Of a stretch of 45,504 nucleotides of DNA, positions 18,184 to 27,676 are shown piece after piece (the stretch's first letter is position 1; every line of letters begins with the position of its first letter). Origin of the DNA: Cytophagaceae bacterium. Its GTDB lineage: Bacteria; Bacteroidota; Bacteroidia; Cytophagales; Cytophagaceae. The stretch covers positions 1 to 45,504 of the forward strand of contig JANWYS010000008.1 in assembly GCA_025054875.1 (NCBI GenBank), given 5' to 3'. The translations under genes were made by a program, and so were the position numbers. Below the pieces are notes generated by a model that saw nothing but the letters and a program-made list of their open reading frames with translations, was not told the DNA's origin and ran no database searches.

Positions 18184-20076
18184 ATGGGCAAAATTATTGG
18201 AATTGACTTAGGTACTACCAACTCTTGTGTGGCAGTTATGGAGGGGAATGAACCGGTAGTCATACCTAACAGCGAAGGAAGAAGAACAACTCCTTCGATA
18301 GTTGGTTTTTTAGATAATGGTGAGCGTAAAGTGGGTGATCCCGCAAAACGCCAAGCCATCACAAACCCTAAAAATACGATAATGTCTATCAAGCGTTTCA
18401 TGGGCAAACGCTTTTCGGAAGTAACAGATGAAATTAAACGAGTTTCTTATACAGTTGAAAAGGGACCTAACGATACTCCACGAGTACGTATAGGCGATAG
18501 GCTGTACACCCCACAAGAAATCTCGGCAATGATACTTCAAAAAATGAAAGCAACAGCCGAAGATTACTTAGGAACAACCGTAACGGAAGCTGTAATTACT
18601 GTACCTGCATATTTTAACGACTCTGAAAGGCAAGCCACTAAAGAAGCCGGACAAATAGCCGGACTGGATGTAAAACGTATCATTAATGAACCTACAGCAG
18701 CAGCACTCGCCTACGGATTGGATAAGAAAAATAAAGACATCACGGTGGCTGTATTTGACCTTGGCGGCGGAACGTTTGACATTTCAATTCTTGAACTTGG
18801 AGACGGAGTGTTTGAAGTAAAATCAACCGATGGCGATACCCACCTGGGCGGTGATGATTTTGACCAAAAAATAATTGATTGGCTGGCTCAGGAGTTTATG
18901 AATGAAGAGGGTATAGACTTGCGCAAAGATCCCATGGCTTTGCAACGCCTCAAAGAAGCTGCTGAAAAAGCCAAGATAGAACTTTCCAGCAGTACAGAAA
19001 CAGAAATTAATTTACCTTACATCATGCCTGTAAACGGCATACCCAAACACTTGGTAAAAAAGCTTACCCGTTCCAAATTTGAGCAACTTTGCGACGACTT
19101 AATTCAGCGCACACTGGAGCCTTGCCGTAGAGCAATTAAAAATAGTGGTCTGTCTATAGACAAAATAGATGAAGTTATCCTTGTGGGAGGTTCCACACGT
19201 ATACCTCGCATACAGGAAGAGGTTGAGAAATTTTTCGGGAAAAAACCTTCAAAAGGAGTAAACCCTGATGAGGTAGTAGCCATAGGTGCCGCCATACAAG
19301 GGGGGGTACTCACCGGCGAGGTTAAAGATGTATTGCTTCTGGATGTAACTCCCCTTTCTCTGGGTATAGAAACCTATGGTGGAGTGTTTACCAAACTTAT
19401 CGAAGCCAACACAACTATACCCACTAAAAAATCTGAGATATTTACCACAGCGGCCGATAATCAGTCATCGGTAGAAATACACGTTTTGCAAGGCGAGCGC
19501 CCCATGGCAAAAGACAACCGAACCATTGGTAGGTTCGTGCTGGACGGCATTCCTCCTGCTCCTCGTGCAGTACCCAAAATTGAAGTAACATTTGATATTG
19601 ACGCGAATGGTATACTCAATGTGTCTGCCAGAGATCAAGGTACCGGTAAAGAGCAGAAAATACGTATAGAGGCTTCCAGTGGTCTCACCGAAGCCGAAAT
19701 AGAACGTATGAGAAATGAGGCTAAGGCTAATGAGCAAGCCGATCGCATTGCCAGGGAAAATGCCGAAACTCTAAACAACGGTGATTCTTTGGCATTCCAA
19801 ACAGAAAAACAATTGAAAGAATTTGGCGATAAATTATCTTCTGCAAACAAAAGCGCTATCGAATCTGCCTTGGCTAAACTAAAAGAAGCTTTGGCGGCTA
19901 AAAATGTAGATGCCGTAAAGCAACACACAGAAGCCCTCAACGCCGCATGGCAGGCGGCTTCTCAGGAAATATACAATGCTACGCAAAATCAGCAGCAACA
20001 TACAGCTAGCTCTGGCACAACTAACAAGCAAGACACTGTGACCGACGTAGACTACGAAGAGGTAGATAAAAAGTAA
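18184..20076 (+). CDS. dnaK: Chaperone DnaK (Hsp70)
   Basis: DnaK is the ATP-driven chaperone of the DnaK-DnaJ-GrpE system. At 630 residues it is full length. It has [17 protein letters not shown] at the N-terminus, the [15 protein letters not shown] and [16 protein letters not shown] phosphate loops, and [10 protein letters not shown]. The linker [16 protein letters not shown] precedes the substrate-binding domain, and a helical lid ends in [11 protein letters not shown]. It stands alone: neither dnaJ nor grpE is beside it. A strong terminator follows 29 bp after the stop. Confidence 0.98.
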   Translation: MGKIIGIDLGTTNSCVAVMEGNEPVVIPNSEGRRTTPSIVGFLDNGERKVGDPAKRQAITNPKNTIMSIKRFMGKRFSEVTDEIKRVSYTVEKGPNDTPRVRIGDRLYTPQEISAMILQKMKATAEDYLGTTVTEAVITVPAYFNDSERQATKEAGQIAGLDVKRIINEPTAAALAYGLDKKNKDITVAVFDLGGGTFDISILELGDGVFEVKSTDGDTHLGGDDFDQKIIDWLAQEFMNEEGIDLRKDPMALQRLKEAAEKAKIELSSSTETEINLPYIMPVNGIPKHLVKKLTRSKFEQLCDDLIQRTLEPCRRAIKNSGLSIDKIDEVILVGGSTRIPRIQEEVEKFFGKKPSKGVNPDEVVAIGAAIQGGVLTGEVKDVLLLDVTPLSLGIETYGGVFTKLIEANTTIPTKKSEIFTTAADNQSSVEIHVLQGERPMAKDNRTIGRFVLDGIPPAPRAVPKIEVTFDIDANGILNVSARDQGTGKEQKIRIEASSGLTEAEIERMRNEAKANEQADRIARENAETLNNGDSLAFQTEKQLKEFGDKLSSANKSAIESALAKLKEALAAKNVDAVKQHTEALNAAWQAASQEIYNATQNQQQHTASSGTTNKQDTVTDVDYEEVDKK

Positions 20077-20104
20077 CAAATGATAAGATTAAAATTTAGT
20101 ATCC

Positions 20105-20133
20105 AAACCGGCAACATAATGCCGGTTTTTTTT
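20105..20133 (+). terminator. Rho-independent terminator of dnaK
   Basis: AAACCGGCA (20105-20113) pairs perfectly with TGCCGGTTT (20120-20128) around a 6-nt loop. The T-run continues to 20133. Confidence 0.9.
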
Positions 20134-20152
20134 ATGGTATTATCCCAAAAAA

Positions 20153-20228
20153 TGTGTATGAAGTGTAGTTGTTTTTTTTACAAACTTAGTACTTTTTTTG
20201 TTAGTTACATACTTGCATGAATGAGAAC
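20153..20228 (+). repeat. Dispersed repeat, copy A
   Basis: This 76-bp stretch begins with TGTGTATGAAGTGTAG and ends CTTGCATGAATGAGAAC. It recurs nearly unchanged at 45402-45474, with a few substitutions and a 3-nt length difference. GTATG (20156-20160) and CATAC (20208-20212) form inverted ends, and TTGT/ACAA flank the central T-run, so it can fold. It starts 19 bp after the dnaK terminator. Function is unknown. Confidence 0.75.
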
Positions 20229-20230
20229 AG

Positions 20231-20253
20231 AGCGAAGATGTAGCCTTAGCGAA
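20231..20253 (+). repeat. 23-bp module, inverted relative to copy B
   Basis: The module begins AGCGAAG and ends TAGCGAA. It matches the reverse complement of 45475-45497 with 3 mismatches, while the adjoining 76-bp repeat is in the same orientation in both places. Confidence 0.6.
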
Positions 20254-20290
20254 GATCCGAGCCTGAGGCTGAACTTCTTTCTCTAACGCT
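20247..20290 (-). repeat. Short palindromic unit related to 39731-39772
   Basis: Read on the minus strand it begins AGCGTTAGAGAAA and ends GGATCTTCGCT, closely matching the plus strand at 39731-39772. TTAGCG (20246-20251) and CGCTAA (20287-20292) form inverted ends. AGCCT-G-AGGCT (20260-20270) is a central palindrome. Confidence 0.6.
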
Positions 20291-20381
20291 AAATCGAAAT
20301 ATGAAGCAATGCCTTTTAAATACACGAAATGGGTTAACAGCAGAGGAATTCAGAGAGGCCTATAAAGGAGTATTCAGCAAA

Positions 20382-20834
20382 TCAGTCTTCTGTTTTTTTG
20401 ATAAAATTACCCTCTGCATCAAAATACAAGGCATATTCAGATTTACCTTTAGCTACATCTATGCCATAAGCTTTCGGATATTCAGGCATTTCCACCTCTG
20501 CAGCTGCTTTTACTTTCCAGTCTTTATATTCTGTTTTCGCAAATCCTTGTTTTACTTTTTCGGGTAGCTGTGAGTATTTAACAATGTGTTCTGTTATGAG
20601 CCAGTCTCCTTGTGGGCTGAACAAGGCTTCTTTTTCAACCCCATTGAGCATGAATGTCACTTCATAAAACGTGTCAAACTTATCCCATTCCTCTACTTCG
20701 GCTTTGGGAAACATACTTTTGAACTTTGCCATTACAGGCTTAGGAACGTCCTTAGCAGGTATATCAATATCTTGAGCGGAAGTTAATTGTATACCGCAAT
20801 ACATCATGGAGATTATAGCAACTAATTTTTTCAT
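20382..20834 (-). CDS. Secreted PepSY-like protein
   Basis: From ATG 20834 this is a 150-residue protein. It has a signal peptide (MKKLVAIISMMYCGIQLTSAQ) and a mature part of two related halves. Each half has the pattern 'F...P.A....W......Y.V.F...G....A.F...G.': MFPKAEVEEWDKFDTFYEVTF and later YKDWKVKAAAEVEMPEYPKAY with SEYALYFDAEGNFIK. This is the PepSY-like (putative beta-lactamase-inhibitor-like) fold common in Bacteroidota periplasmic proteins. An upstream ATG at 20843 (MRTMKK) is possible. Function is not known. Confidence 0.75.
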   Translation of the reverse strand: MKKLVAIISMMYCGIQLTSAQDIDIPAKDVPKPVMAKFKSMFPKAEVEEWDKFDTFYEVTFMLNGVEKEALFSPQGDWLITEHIVKYSQLPEKVKQGFAKTEYKDWKVKAAAEVEMPEYPKAYGIDVAKGKSEYALYFDAEGNFIKKTED

Positions 20835-20869
20835 AGTTCTCATGTTATTATGATTGATGTGGTAATCTA

Positions 20870-20901
20870 CGAAAATAAAATCAAAAATGTTTATTGCCAA
20901 A
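20870..20901 (-). promoter_or_regulatory. Candidate promoter of the PepSY-like gene
   Basis: On the minus strand TTTG (20901-20898), 20 nt, then TATTTTCG (20877-20870), one base off the TAnnTTTG consensus. It lies 35 nt before ATG 20834. Confidence 0.35.
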
Positions 20902-20912
20902 ATATACCACTT

Positions 20913-22100
20913 TTACTTTTTTTCTCTTGAGAGCATAAGAGTCAAACTTATCAGGCCGAACGATAATATAGTCAGAAATACTAATGATATGTAACCCAGC
21001 AATTCTACACGCAGGTTTTTGTCAAATTCTATGGCACGTTGCGTGAGTTCATAAGCAGCGTAGTTCCATAAAGCTACAAACAACAGGATGGATAAAAACG
21101 ACACTATAGTTACAAAAGTAAAGAAAAACACAAACAGATGTTTGGTTATAGTTTTGGCATGATATCCTAATTGAAACAGAAGAGCAAGATCTGGCTTGGC
21201 TTCAGCTATGATCAGGGCAAAGTGCATCATAAGTATAGTGACAGAAAATAAAATAAACAATGCGGCTACAACAATCAGTATATCCAAAGCGATTTTAGTG
21301 ATGGCTCCCAGCTTGCTGGCGCCAAGCTTTTCAGAATTGATGTGCAAAGATTTGTTCGATAAATATTTTTCTATTTGAGCAGCAAATTTTTTGTTTACCT
21401 TAAGGATGAGTCTTGAGGGTTTGGGTGCTCCACTGTATGCTCCGATATTTTTGTTTGCCCATTCCATGAAGTTATGCGGAACAAGCACAGAGGATATACG
21501 TTCACTGAAGCCAACTATTTTTGCTTTCATAATGTGCTTACCTCCTGCCCCGCTGAGGATAACCTGCATTTGAACCATGGATATGGTAGACTTCGATATT
21601 TGTGGTAGTCCGCTCCCCATGGCATATCCGTAATTATATAAGTTTAAGAAATCTTCCGAAACGATTATTGGCAACACAGCATCGCCGACATTCCATTTAA
21701 AATCAGTCGGGAGGTTATCTATGAACTCATCGGGTACGGATTCGAAGAACAGTTCGCTACCCAGGTTAGTGTGCCCGGTAAGTTGGGCATACACTGTGAA
21801 ATGATTAGGAGTAAAATAAGCCAAACTTTGTACAAAGGGTTGTGATTTGAGGTCGTTAATTTCTTCTTCCGGAATGGTAGCATCGGCGTTGAATAAAGTG
21901 TTTAAAAGATTTATCTCTTTGCTTACTACTAAAAAATCCGATTTAGAAACTTGCTCTGAAAACGAGCGGAACAAACTCATGTAGATTTGAATACACAGGA
22001 ATATCAGAGTAAGTCCCAACAATAAACCTACTCCTGAAATGATGAGAGAAACAGGTTTGAATCGCTTGATTAATATTTTTATGAGTATGGTGTTCATCAA
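20913..22100 (-). CDS. ABC transporter permease, FtsX/MacB type
   Basis: A 395-residue protein with the FtsX-like layout. One membrane segment is near residues 15-42 (VSLIISGVGLLLGLTLIFLCI). A large extracytoplasmic domain spans about 45-265, then come three segments near 275-300, 320-345 and 365-390. It overlaps the ATPase gene by 4 bp (ATGA at 22100-22097), so the two form one transporter. Relatives include LolC/E and MacB, which act on lipoproteins or peptides from the periplasmic side rather than importing small solutes. The substrate here is unknown. Confidence 0.8.
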   Translation of the reverse strand: MMNTILIKILIKRFKPVSLIISGVGLLLGLTLIFLCIQIYMSLFRSFSEQVSKSDFLVVSKEINLLNTLFNADATIPEEEINDLKSQPFVQSLAYFTPNHFTVYAQLTGHTNLGSELFFESVPDEFIDNLPTDFKWNVGDAVLPIIVSEDFLNLYNYGYAMGSGLPQISKSTISMVQMQVILSGAGGKHIMKAKIVGFSERISSVLVPHNFMEWANKNIGAYSGAPKPSRLILKVNKKFAAQIEKYLSNKSLHINSEKLGASKLGAITKIALDILIVVAALFILFSVTILMMHFALIIAEAKPDLALLFQLGYHAKTITKHLFVFFFTFVTIVSFLSILLFVALWNYAAYELTQRAIEFDKNLRVELLGYISLVFLTILSFGLISLTLMLSREKK

Positions 22101-22738
22101 AGAATATATTCAATTTCTGCGGAGAGTGGTAAGGCATTGCCCAGTGATGTTATGATAAAACCGGCATTGCGTACCGTGCATTCGGCAGATATTATGGAGG
22201 AAGCGCATTCGGCATTTTTACTATCAAGGTGGCTGAAAGGCTCGTCCAACAAAAGGCACTCAAAAGGTTGTACTAAAGCACGCAATATAGCTACACGCTG
22301 ACGTTCGCCATACGAGAGATATTTACAAGGTTTGTTTTTCAGATGGCATATATTGAGTTGTTCGAAATATTCTTCGATTTTTTGCATGGATGTGAATGCA
22401 CCCAATTTTACCTTCAGCAGGATGTTTTCCATGGGAGTGAGGTCTGAAAACAATCGTAGATCCTGAAACACTATCGAAAGTTTATTCTGTCTTATCTCAG
22501 CCCATTGATGAGCAGATATGTCGTTTATATTTTTTTCATCAATACTTATTTGGCCACGAAAATCTTTGCGCAAGCCATATATTAAATGAATGAATGTTGA
22601 TTTGCCTCTGCCCGAAGGAGCAGCAATGATATACCGCTTAGAGCAATTAAACTCTACTTCACGCTGCCATATTTGTGTGTAAACATCAGTAACCCCATCC
22701 AGAGGCGATGGGGTTACCTGATGAAATTTTATATTCAT
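22097..22738 (-). CDS. ABC transporter ATP-binding protein
   Basis: A 213-residue ATPase with Walker A APSGRGKST (residues 40-48), Q-loop IVFQDLRLFSDLTPMENIL, signature LSYGERQRV (about 140-148; Tyr replaces the second Gly-position residue of LSGGQ) and Walker B CLLLDEPFSHLD. LolD/MacB-type partners of FtsX-like permeases have this length. It is translationally coupled to the permease and follows the DUF4836 lipoprotein gene by 41 bp, so all three may be one operon. The N-terminus before Walker A is unusually divergent. Confidence 0.88.
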   Translation of the reverse strand: MNIKFHQVTPSPLDGVTDVYTQIWQREVEFNCSKRYIIAAPSGRGKSTFIHLIYGLRKDFRGQISIDEKNINDISAHQWAEIRQNKLSIVFQDLRLFSDLTPMENILLKVKLGAFTSMQKIEEYFEQLNICHLKNKPCKYLSYGERQRVAILRALVQPFECLLLDEPFSHLDSKNAECASSIISAECTVRNAGFIITSLGNALPLSAEIEYIL

Positions 22739-22779
22739 ACTGCTTAGGTATGATGTAAGCTCTATAAATTACATGTTAG

Positions 22780-24426
22780 TTATTGCAATACTTCCTCTTT
22801 TTTTTCAGAAGGCTCAGCAACTTGCTGTTCATCAGCCATAGGGGAAATGCCCGGAGAACCGCTCAAGGGGAAAGCTGGATGTACAGGTATTTCTTTTAAT
22901 TGTTGTTGTATTGTGATAAGACTGTTTTGGTCTTTATTGGCAAAATCAATCTGAAATTTAGAGGTAGATATTTGATTTTTCATCTCTTCAGCATATATAG
23001 AAAATCCGTCCAGTCCAACACTATAGACAGGTTTCAAATCTTTCTCAGTATATTGCTTTGCCTCTGCAGATAATTTACTCAGATCCAGTTTTAATACCAT
23101 CATATTGGATGTAAGCGCAGAGCTTAGTTCTGAGTTAAGGTTATTTTTTTTACCCTGAGTCACAGCATCTGTATACTCTTTAGAGCCACCTATCATGATG
23201 AGCGATTTGTCGTTCAATACTAACCATGCTTGATCCATCAAAGAGTAAGTATTTCCGTTTTTGGACAACATCTGTTTTTGTGCCATGACTTCGAGCAGTT
23301 TATTTATTTTAGATTGATCTTTTATGCCAAGAGATATAGCATAGTCAGCATTTTTTACTCCTTTTTCTGTAGACATTTGTCCGGTTTCAAAGTTATATTT
23401 AGACACGTCGCCAATGTTTACTTTGTTCACAGTAGCCACAAAATCTCCAGACAAAGCTGAAGCCAGATAATCTACATTGTATTCGCTTCCGAGCATAGCC
23501 GCCATGTTTTGGTCAACTCCCGAGGTAAGCCCCATTTCTTTAAGCATGGCAACTAACGCTTCCGTATTAAATGCCAAACCTAATATTGCGATTACATCTC
23601 CTCCGGGATGCTCTTTTACAACATCAGAACTGATAGATGCTTTATTCAACGCTTTGTATTTATCGAATGTTTCTTTGTTGTAGAAGGTCTGCACACCACC
23701 CACAATTTTACCTTTCTCAAAATCAACGTTGATACCTAAATAGGTATCCTTTAAGGAAGCGTCCTTAAGTATGGAGCTATATGGGTTTCCTTCAATTGAG
23801 ATGTCGTTGATTTTTTCGTAGTTTACCCACGCAAGGATATCATTCTTTTGATTAATAAATTCATTGAACTTTGTATTTTGTTTTGCCAACGTATTTTCCT
23901 CTTTGGTGTTGAACAGTTCTACAAGCTTAGCTTTTGCTGCATCTCCTGACGATTGTGAAAACACTGCGAGAGCCAAGTCGTTTTTCCATCCAAGAGACAT
24001 CTTATCTTGAATCAGATATTTCAAGCCGCTTTCTTCTTTTATTTGAACATCCTTAATGTTGTCTTTCAGAGTTTGTTCAAACTTTTTTGTATCGCTCAAT
24101 AACGCAACTACAGCGACATACATCTTACTTTGGTCTTTATCTGCATTTCCAAACACATATATGGAACTCATGAAGTCAATACCTGAATTTTTTATCAAAT
24201 TCTTCAGGCTGTCTTTTTGATCATCCACTTTTAAAATGTTTAGAATATCTTTCAATTCCAGGCTTTTTACAGCCATAGATTTTACATTGGCTGCTACCAC
24301 ATAAGCTGCATCGTTGGGTATTGTGCTCAGTTGTTTTTCTTTTTTGTTCGAGCATGCTGTGTACAATGATACGACCAGACCAAAAAACAGAATACGAGTT
24401 AAGTTGGGTAAATGTATTTTTTTCAT
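22780..24426 (-). CDS. DUF4836-family lipoprotein
   Basis: A 548-residue protein with a lipoprotein signal (lipobox LYTAC, Cys25). STIPNDAAYVVAANVKSMAVKS follows, matching the opening of DUF4836 proteins, which are largely confined to Bacteroidota. The mature part alternates amphipathic helices and strands and ends in a Pro/Glu-rich tail (PSEKKEEVLQ). No enzymatic motif is visible and the family has no established function. It is predicted to be anchored in the envelope. It lies upstream of the ABC pair on the same strand. Confidence 0.8.
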   Translation of the reverse strand: MKKIHLPNLTRILFFGLVVSLYTACSNKKEKQLSTIPNDAAYVVAANVKSMAVKSLELKDILNILKVDDQKDSLKNLIKNSGIDFMSSIYVFGNADKDQSKMYVAVVALLSDTKKFEQTLKDNIKDVQIKEESGLKYLIQDKMSLGWKNDLALAVFSQSSGDAAKAKLVELFNTKEENTLAKQNTKFNEFINQKNDILAWVNYEKINDISIEGNPYSSILKDASLKDTYLGINVDFEKGKIVGGVQTFYNKETFDKYKALNKASISSDVVKEHPGGDVIAILGLAFNTEALVAMLKEMGLTSGVDQNMAAMLGSEYNVDYLASALSGDFVATVNKVNIGDVSKYNFETGQMSTEKGVKNADYAISLGIKDQSKINKLLEVMAQKQMLSKNGNTYSLMDQAWLVLNDKSLIMIGGSKEYTDAVTQGKKNNLNSELSSALTSNMMVLKLDLSKLSAEAKQYTEKDLKPVYSVGLDGFSIYAEEMKNQISTSKFQIDFANKDQNSLITIQQQLKEIPVHPAFPLSGSPGISPMADEQQVAEPSEKKEEVLQ

Positions 24427-24518
24427 TTTAGTAAGGGTTAAGGTTACTCTTTATTTCATTGACCAAAACTAATGAATTAGTTGCAATATTAGGTTATGCA
24501 GACTTTATTTTTTTACTT

Positions 24519-24526
24519 CAAAGATA
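24519..24526 (-). promoter_or_regulatory. Candidate -7 box of the DUF4836 gene
   Basis: TATCTTTG on the minus strand is an exact TAnnTTTG match 92 nt before ATG 24426. The -33 region is weak. Confidence 0.4.
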
Positions 24527-24725
24527 ACACCAACAAAACTATGCCCACAGGATTAACTAAAGCATGGAGAAATCAGCTTATTTCCTGCGTTTATCCTTTA
24601 TCCCTTATCTGCCATGATAAACCATCATTAGTTTTTGATAGAGCATAACAGATTGGGTCGTGTTGTTTAAAAAATTCATTTTCTGCGAACTTTTATTTAC
24701 TTTCGATTACTCTGACGTAGGTAGC

Positions 24726-25130
24726 ATGAATGCCCACAAATATTCTTTTAAGAAAGACAGAAAGATAAAAAGCCGTAAAAATATAAATTCAATTTTTGAA
24801 AAGGGTGAGCATGTATTGGTTTCCCCTTTTCACATCAGAGGAATGAGAAAGTCCAGTGAAAATGCATTGCCACGCATACAATACATTTTTTCTGTATCGA
24901 AAAAAAAAATCAGAAAAGCTGTTGAGCGTAACCGCATAAAAAGACAAATGCGCGAAATATGCAGACTCCTTACACAAGATTGGGATACCCTGATCTCAGA
25001 ACCTAACACCACAATCCAGGTGGTTGTTGTCTACACAGGAAAAGAAAAAATATCCTTTGCCTTAGCGAAAAAAAAACTAAATTCAGGCATTGTACGTTTA
25101 ATTAACAAGCTCATGCTTACATCCGGTTAA
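24726..25130 (+). CDS. rnpA: Ribonuclease P protein component
   Basis: RnpA is the protein subunit of RNase P, which trims tRNA 5' leaders. From ATG 24726 (MNAHKYSF) it has 134 residues, with INSIFEKGEHV near the N-terminus and the RNA-binding RNR motif RNRIKRQMREICR at 68-80. The frame is open to 24660, but the residues before MNAHKY do not fit the family, so the later ATG is preferred. rpmH is not beside it. The S41 protease gene follows after 35 bp. Confidence 0.92.
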   Translation: MNAHKYSFKKDRKIKSRKNINSIFEKGEHVLVSPFHIRGMRKSSENALPRIQYIFSVSKKKIRKAVERNRIKRQMREICRLLTQDWDTLISEPNTTIQVVVVYTGKEKISFALAKKKLNSGIVRLINKLMLTSG

Positions 25131-25165
25131 TATTGTGAACAAAATAAACTATTGACGCAAGACAT

Positions 25166-26827
25166 ATGAATACATCACGCAAGTCAACATTCTTTTTAGC
25201 TATACTTACGGTTGTACTTTTCAGTTTTTTCACAACCAATCGCTCCGATAAATACTTCGAGATAGCTAAAAACCTGGACATATTTGCCACTCTGTTCAAA
25301 GAGATAAACGCTTATTATGTAGATGAAATAAACCCGAGCAAATTTATGAGAGAGGGCATAGATGCCATGCTCGACAATTTAGACCCCTATACTAATTACA
25401 TCCCGGAAGATGAAATCGAAGATTATCGCACTCAAATGACAGGGCAATACGGTGGCATAGGCGCTATCATTGGCACAAAAAACAACAAACCCATGATTCT
25501 GATGCCCTATGAGGGATTTCCTGCACATAAGAGCGGGTTGATGATTGGAGACGAAATTGTAGCTGTTGACGGCATAGACGTCTCTAAAAAAAGCACCACC
25601 GACATAAGTAAGTTGCTAAAAGGACAAGCGGGCACTGAAGTAAGAGTTACGATTCGGAGAGTAGGTGTTGCGGATAAGTTTGATATAATTTTAAAAAGAG
25701 AAAAAATTAAAATCGAAAACGTGCCTTACTACGGTATGATAGATAGTAAGATAGGCTACATAAAACTCTCTGAATTCACTGCTAATGCATCGAAAGATGT
25801 AAAAAATGCTCTCATTTCTCTTAAAGAAAAAGGGGCGTCCAGCATCATTCTGGATTTGCGCGACAACCCGGGCGGATTGTTGCAAGAAGCCATAAATATA
25901 TCGAACATATTTATTCATAAAGACAAACCTATTGTGAGCACAAAAGGAAAAACCTCCAGCTGGAATAAGGTATACTACGCCACCAACGCACCCACCGATA
26001 CGGAAATTCCCATAGCTGTACTTACCAGCTCTCGAAGTGCCTCTGCATCCGAAATTGTATCCGGAGTGATACAGGATTATGACAGAGGTGTTATAATCGG
26101 GCAACGTACTTTTGGCAAGGGTTTGGTACAGGCCACGCATCAACTTTCATACAATGCTCAATTGAAAATTACGGTGGCTAAATACTACACCCCTTCCGGG
26201 CGATGCATACAAGCCATTGATTACAGCAAAAAAAATGAAGATGGCGACGCCACAAAAATTCCCGATTCGCTGCGCAATTCTTTTAAAACGAAAAACGGAC
26301 GCACCGTATACGACGGTGGAGGCATAACACCGGATATAGAAGTAACCAAAAAAAATTTACACCCCATAGTTTCAAGTTTGCTTTCCAAAAACTTAATCTT
26401 TGACTATGCTTCTCTTTATGTATCGAAAAATAAAACCATAAAGCCTGCCCGTTTGTTTGAAATTTCAGACGCAGAATACAATGATTTCATAAATTTTCTG
26501 AAAGACAAAGATTATGACTACACTACTAAAGTAGAAAGCACCATAGCCGAACTTGAGAAACATTCAAAGACTGAAAAATATTATGATGGTATCAAAGATC
26601 AAATTGAATCTTTAAAAAAACAAGTAAGCCACAATAAAGAGAAAGATCTCATTACCTTTAAAGATGAAATAAAAGTACAGCTCAAACAGGAAATCGTATC
26701 GCGCTACTATCTCCAAAAAGGCCTCATAGAAGCTACCTTCGATACAGATGAAGATATACTCGCTGCCGTGAATATTTTAAAAAATAAAGACGAATTCAAC
26801 AGAATACTTACCGCTAGCAATAAATAA
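25166..26827 (+). CDS. C-terminal processing protease, peptidase S41
   Basis: A 553-residue CtpA/Prc-type serine protease. It has an N-terminal signal or anchor (STFFLAILTVVLFSFFTTN) and an N-terminal helical region containing DPYTNYIPEDE. A PDZ domain (about 90-170) has GIGAIIG and DEIVAVDGIDV. The S41 domain has SSIILDLRDNPGGLL, the catalytic Ser in SRSASASE (about residue 294) and the catalytic Lys in RTFGKGLVQ (about 319). A C-terminal Lys-rich helical extension follows. It cleaves near C-termini of envelope proteins. It follows rnpA closely, a pairing usual in Bacteroidota. Confidence 0.93.
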   Translation: MNTSRKSTFFLAILTVVLFSFFTTNRSDKYFEIAKNLDIFATLFKEINAYYVDEINPSKFMREGIDAMLDNLDPYTNYIPEDEIEDYRTQMTGQYGGIGAIIGTKNNKPMILMPYEGFPAHKSGLMIGDEIVAVDGIDVSKKSTTDISKLLKGQAGTEVRVTIRRVGVADKFDIILKREKIKIENVPYYGMIDSKIGYIKLSEFTANASKDVKNALISLKEKGASSIILDLRDNPGGLLQEAINISNIFIHKDKPIVSTKGKTSSWNKVYYATNAPTDTEIPIAVLTSSRSASASEIVSGVIQDYDRGVIIGQRTFGKGLVQATHQLSYNAQLKITVAKYYTPSGRCIQAIDYSKKNEDGDATKIPDSLRNSFKTKNGRTVYDGGGITPDIEVTKKNLHPIVSSLLSKNLIFDYASLYVSKNKTIKPARLFEISDAEYNDFINFLKDKDYDYTTKVESTIAELEKHSKTEKYYDGIKDQIESLKKQVSHNKEKDLITFKDEIKVQLKQEIVSRYYLQKGLIEATFDTDEDILAAVNILKNKDEFNRILTASNK

Positions 26828-26859
26828 ATTTATGCAAAATAAAAACAGATTTGCCTGAC

Positions 26860-27666
26860 ATGGAGACTCTGCTATTGATCATTGCAGGGCTTGCAGGTGG
26901 GTTTATAGCAGGCCTCATCGGCATTGGGGGAGGCACTATCTATGTGTTTGTGATACCGTTATTTTTGCATTCCATAGGTGTGCCACATCAGGAAATAGCT
27001 CAGTACACTATCGCTAATTCCATAGCGTCCATATTTGTCGCATCTGCAACAGCCAACATCAGCCTTATAAAAATGAAATTTTTTTTCTTAAAACCCGTAC
27101 TCATTGCAGGAGGTACGGCTTGCTTATCATCTCTCCTCTTGTTAAAGTATCTGGTCAACACATCTATCTATTCAGTGAAGTTGTTTAACATAGTACTCAT
27201 ACTTCTTCTGACCTATATGCTCATTTTTACCTTATTAAATGCACGAAAAGAATACAAGAACTCTGTAGAAAATCTCTCTTCCGGCAAGCTCGCATTTACC
27301 GGACTATGTAGCGGAGTAGTAGCCTCCGTAAGCGGATTAGGTGGAGGCATAATAGTGATACCCATGCTAAACTCTATCTTCAAAATCAACATCAAAGCAG
27401 CGGGCTCTGTATCTTCAGGTGTTATCATGATCTCATCAGCAATCATGACTGTTTATAATATGTATGATGTTCCCGAAAGTAAATTTCATTACTATTCTAT
27501 AGGATATATAATTTTTCCCATAGTGTTTGCCCTTTCTGCAGGTGTTGTCATCGCTTCTCCTCAAGGAGTAAAATTGGCTCATAAATTACCTTCAAAAACC
27601 ATAAGCTACATTTATGCGGTAATCCTTTTATTGATAATTACTAAAAAAATAACTGAGCTTGCATAA
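26860..27666 (+). CDS. TauE/SafE-family membrane permease
   Basis: A 268-residue protein of about eight membrane segments. It carries the two Gly-rich repeats of the family: AGLIGIGGGTIYVFVIPLF near the N-terminus and GVVASVSGLGGGIIVIPML in the second half. Members are proposed to export sulfite, sulfoacetate or related anions; the substrate here cannot be told. I start it at ATG 26860; a TTG at 26851 is possible. It lies 32 bp after the protease and 10 bp before tsaB. Confidence 0.88.
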   Translation: METLLLIIAGLAGGFIAGLIGIGGGTIYVFVIPLFLHSIGVPHQEIAQYTIANSIASIFVASATANISLIKMKFFFLKPVLIAGGTACLSSLLLLKYLVNTSIYSVKLFNIVLILLLTYMLIFTLLNARKEYKNSVENLSSGKLAFTGLCSGVVASVSGLGGGIIVIPMLNSIFKINIKAAGSVSSGVIMISSAIMTVYNMYDVPESKFHYYSIGYIIFPIVFALSAGVVIASPQGVKLAHKLPSKTISYIYAVILLLIITKKITELA

Positions 27667-27671
27667 CTTTG
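27664..27671 (+). promoter_or_regulatory. Candidate -7 box of tsaB
   Basis: TAACTTTG matches TAnnTTTG and ends 5 nt before the tsaB ATG (27677). It overlaps the stop codon of the permease gene. No -33 element is evident. If used, the transcript would be leaderless. Confidence 0.4.
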
Positions 27672-27676
27672 CCACC

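Larger units (their letters stand above)
20077..20381. other. Intergenic region after dnaK
   Basis: Between convergent dnaK and the PepSY-like gene lie the terminator, the 76-bp repeat and the two short palindromic modules. The last 90 bp (20293-20381) show no recognised feature. Confidence 0.6.

Noticed and set aside
20301-20567. Plus-strand open frame of 88 codons after dnaK
   Set aside because: Most of it runs antisense through the PepSY-like gene and the rest has no recognisable feature.
24660-24725. Longer rnpA frame starting upstream of 24726
   Set aside because: The extra 22 residues do not resemble the family N-terminus, and the ATG at 24726 fits it well.
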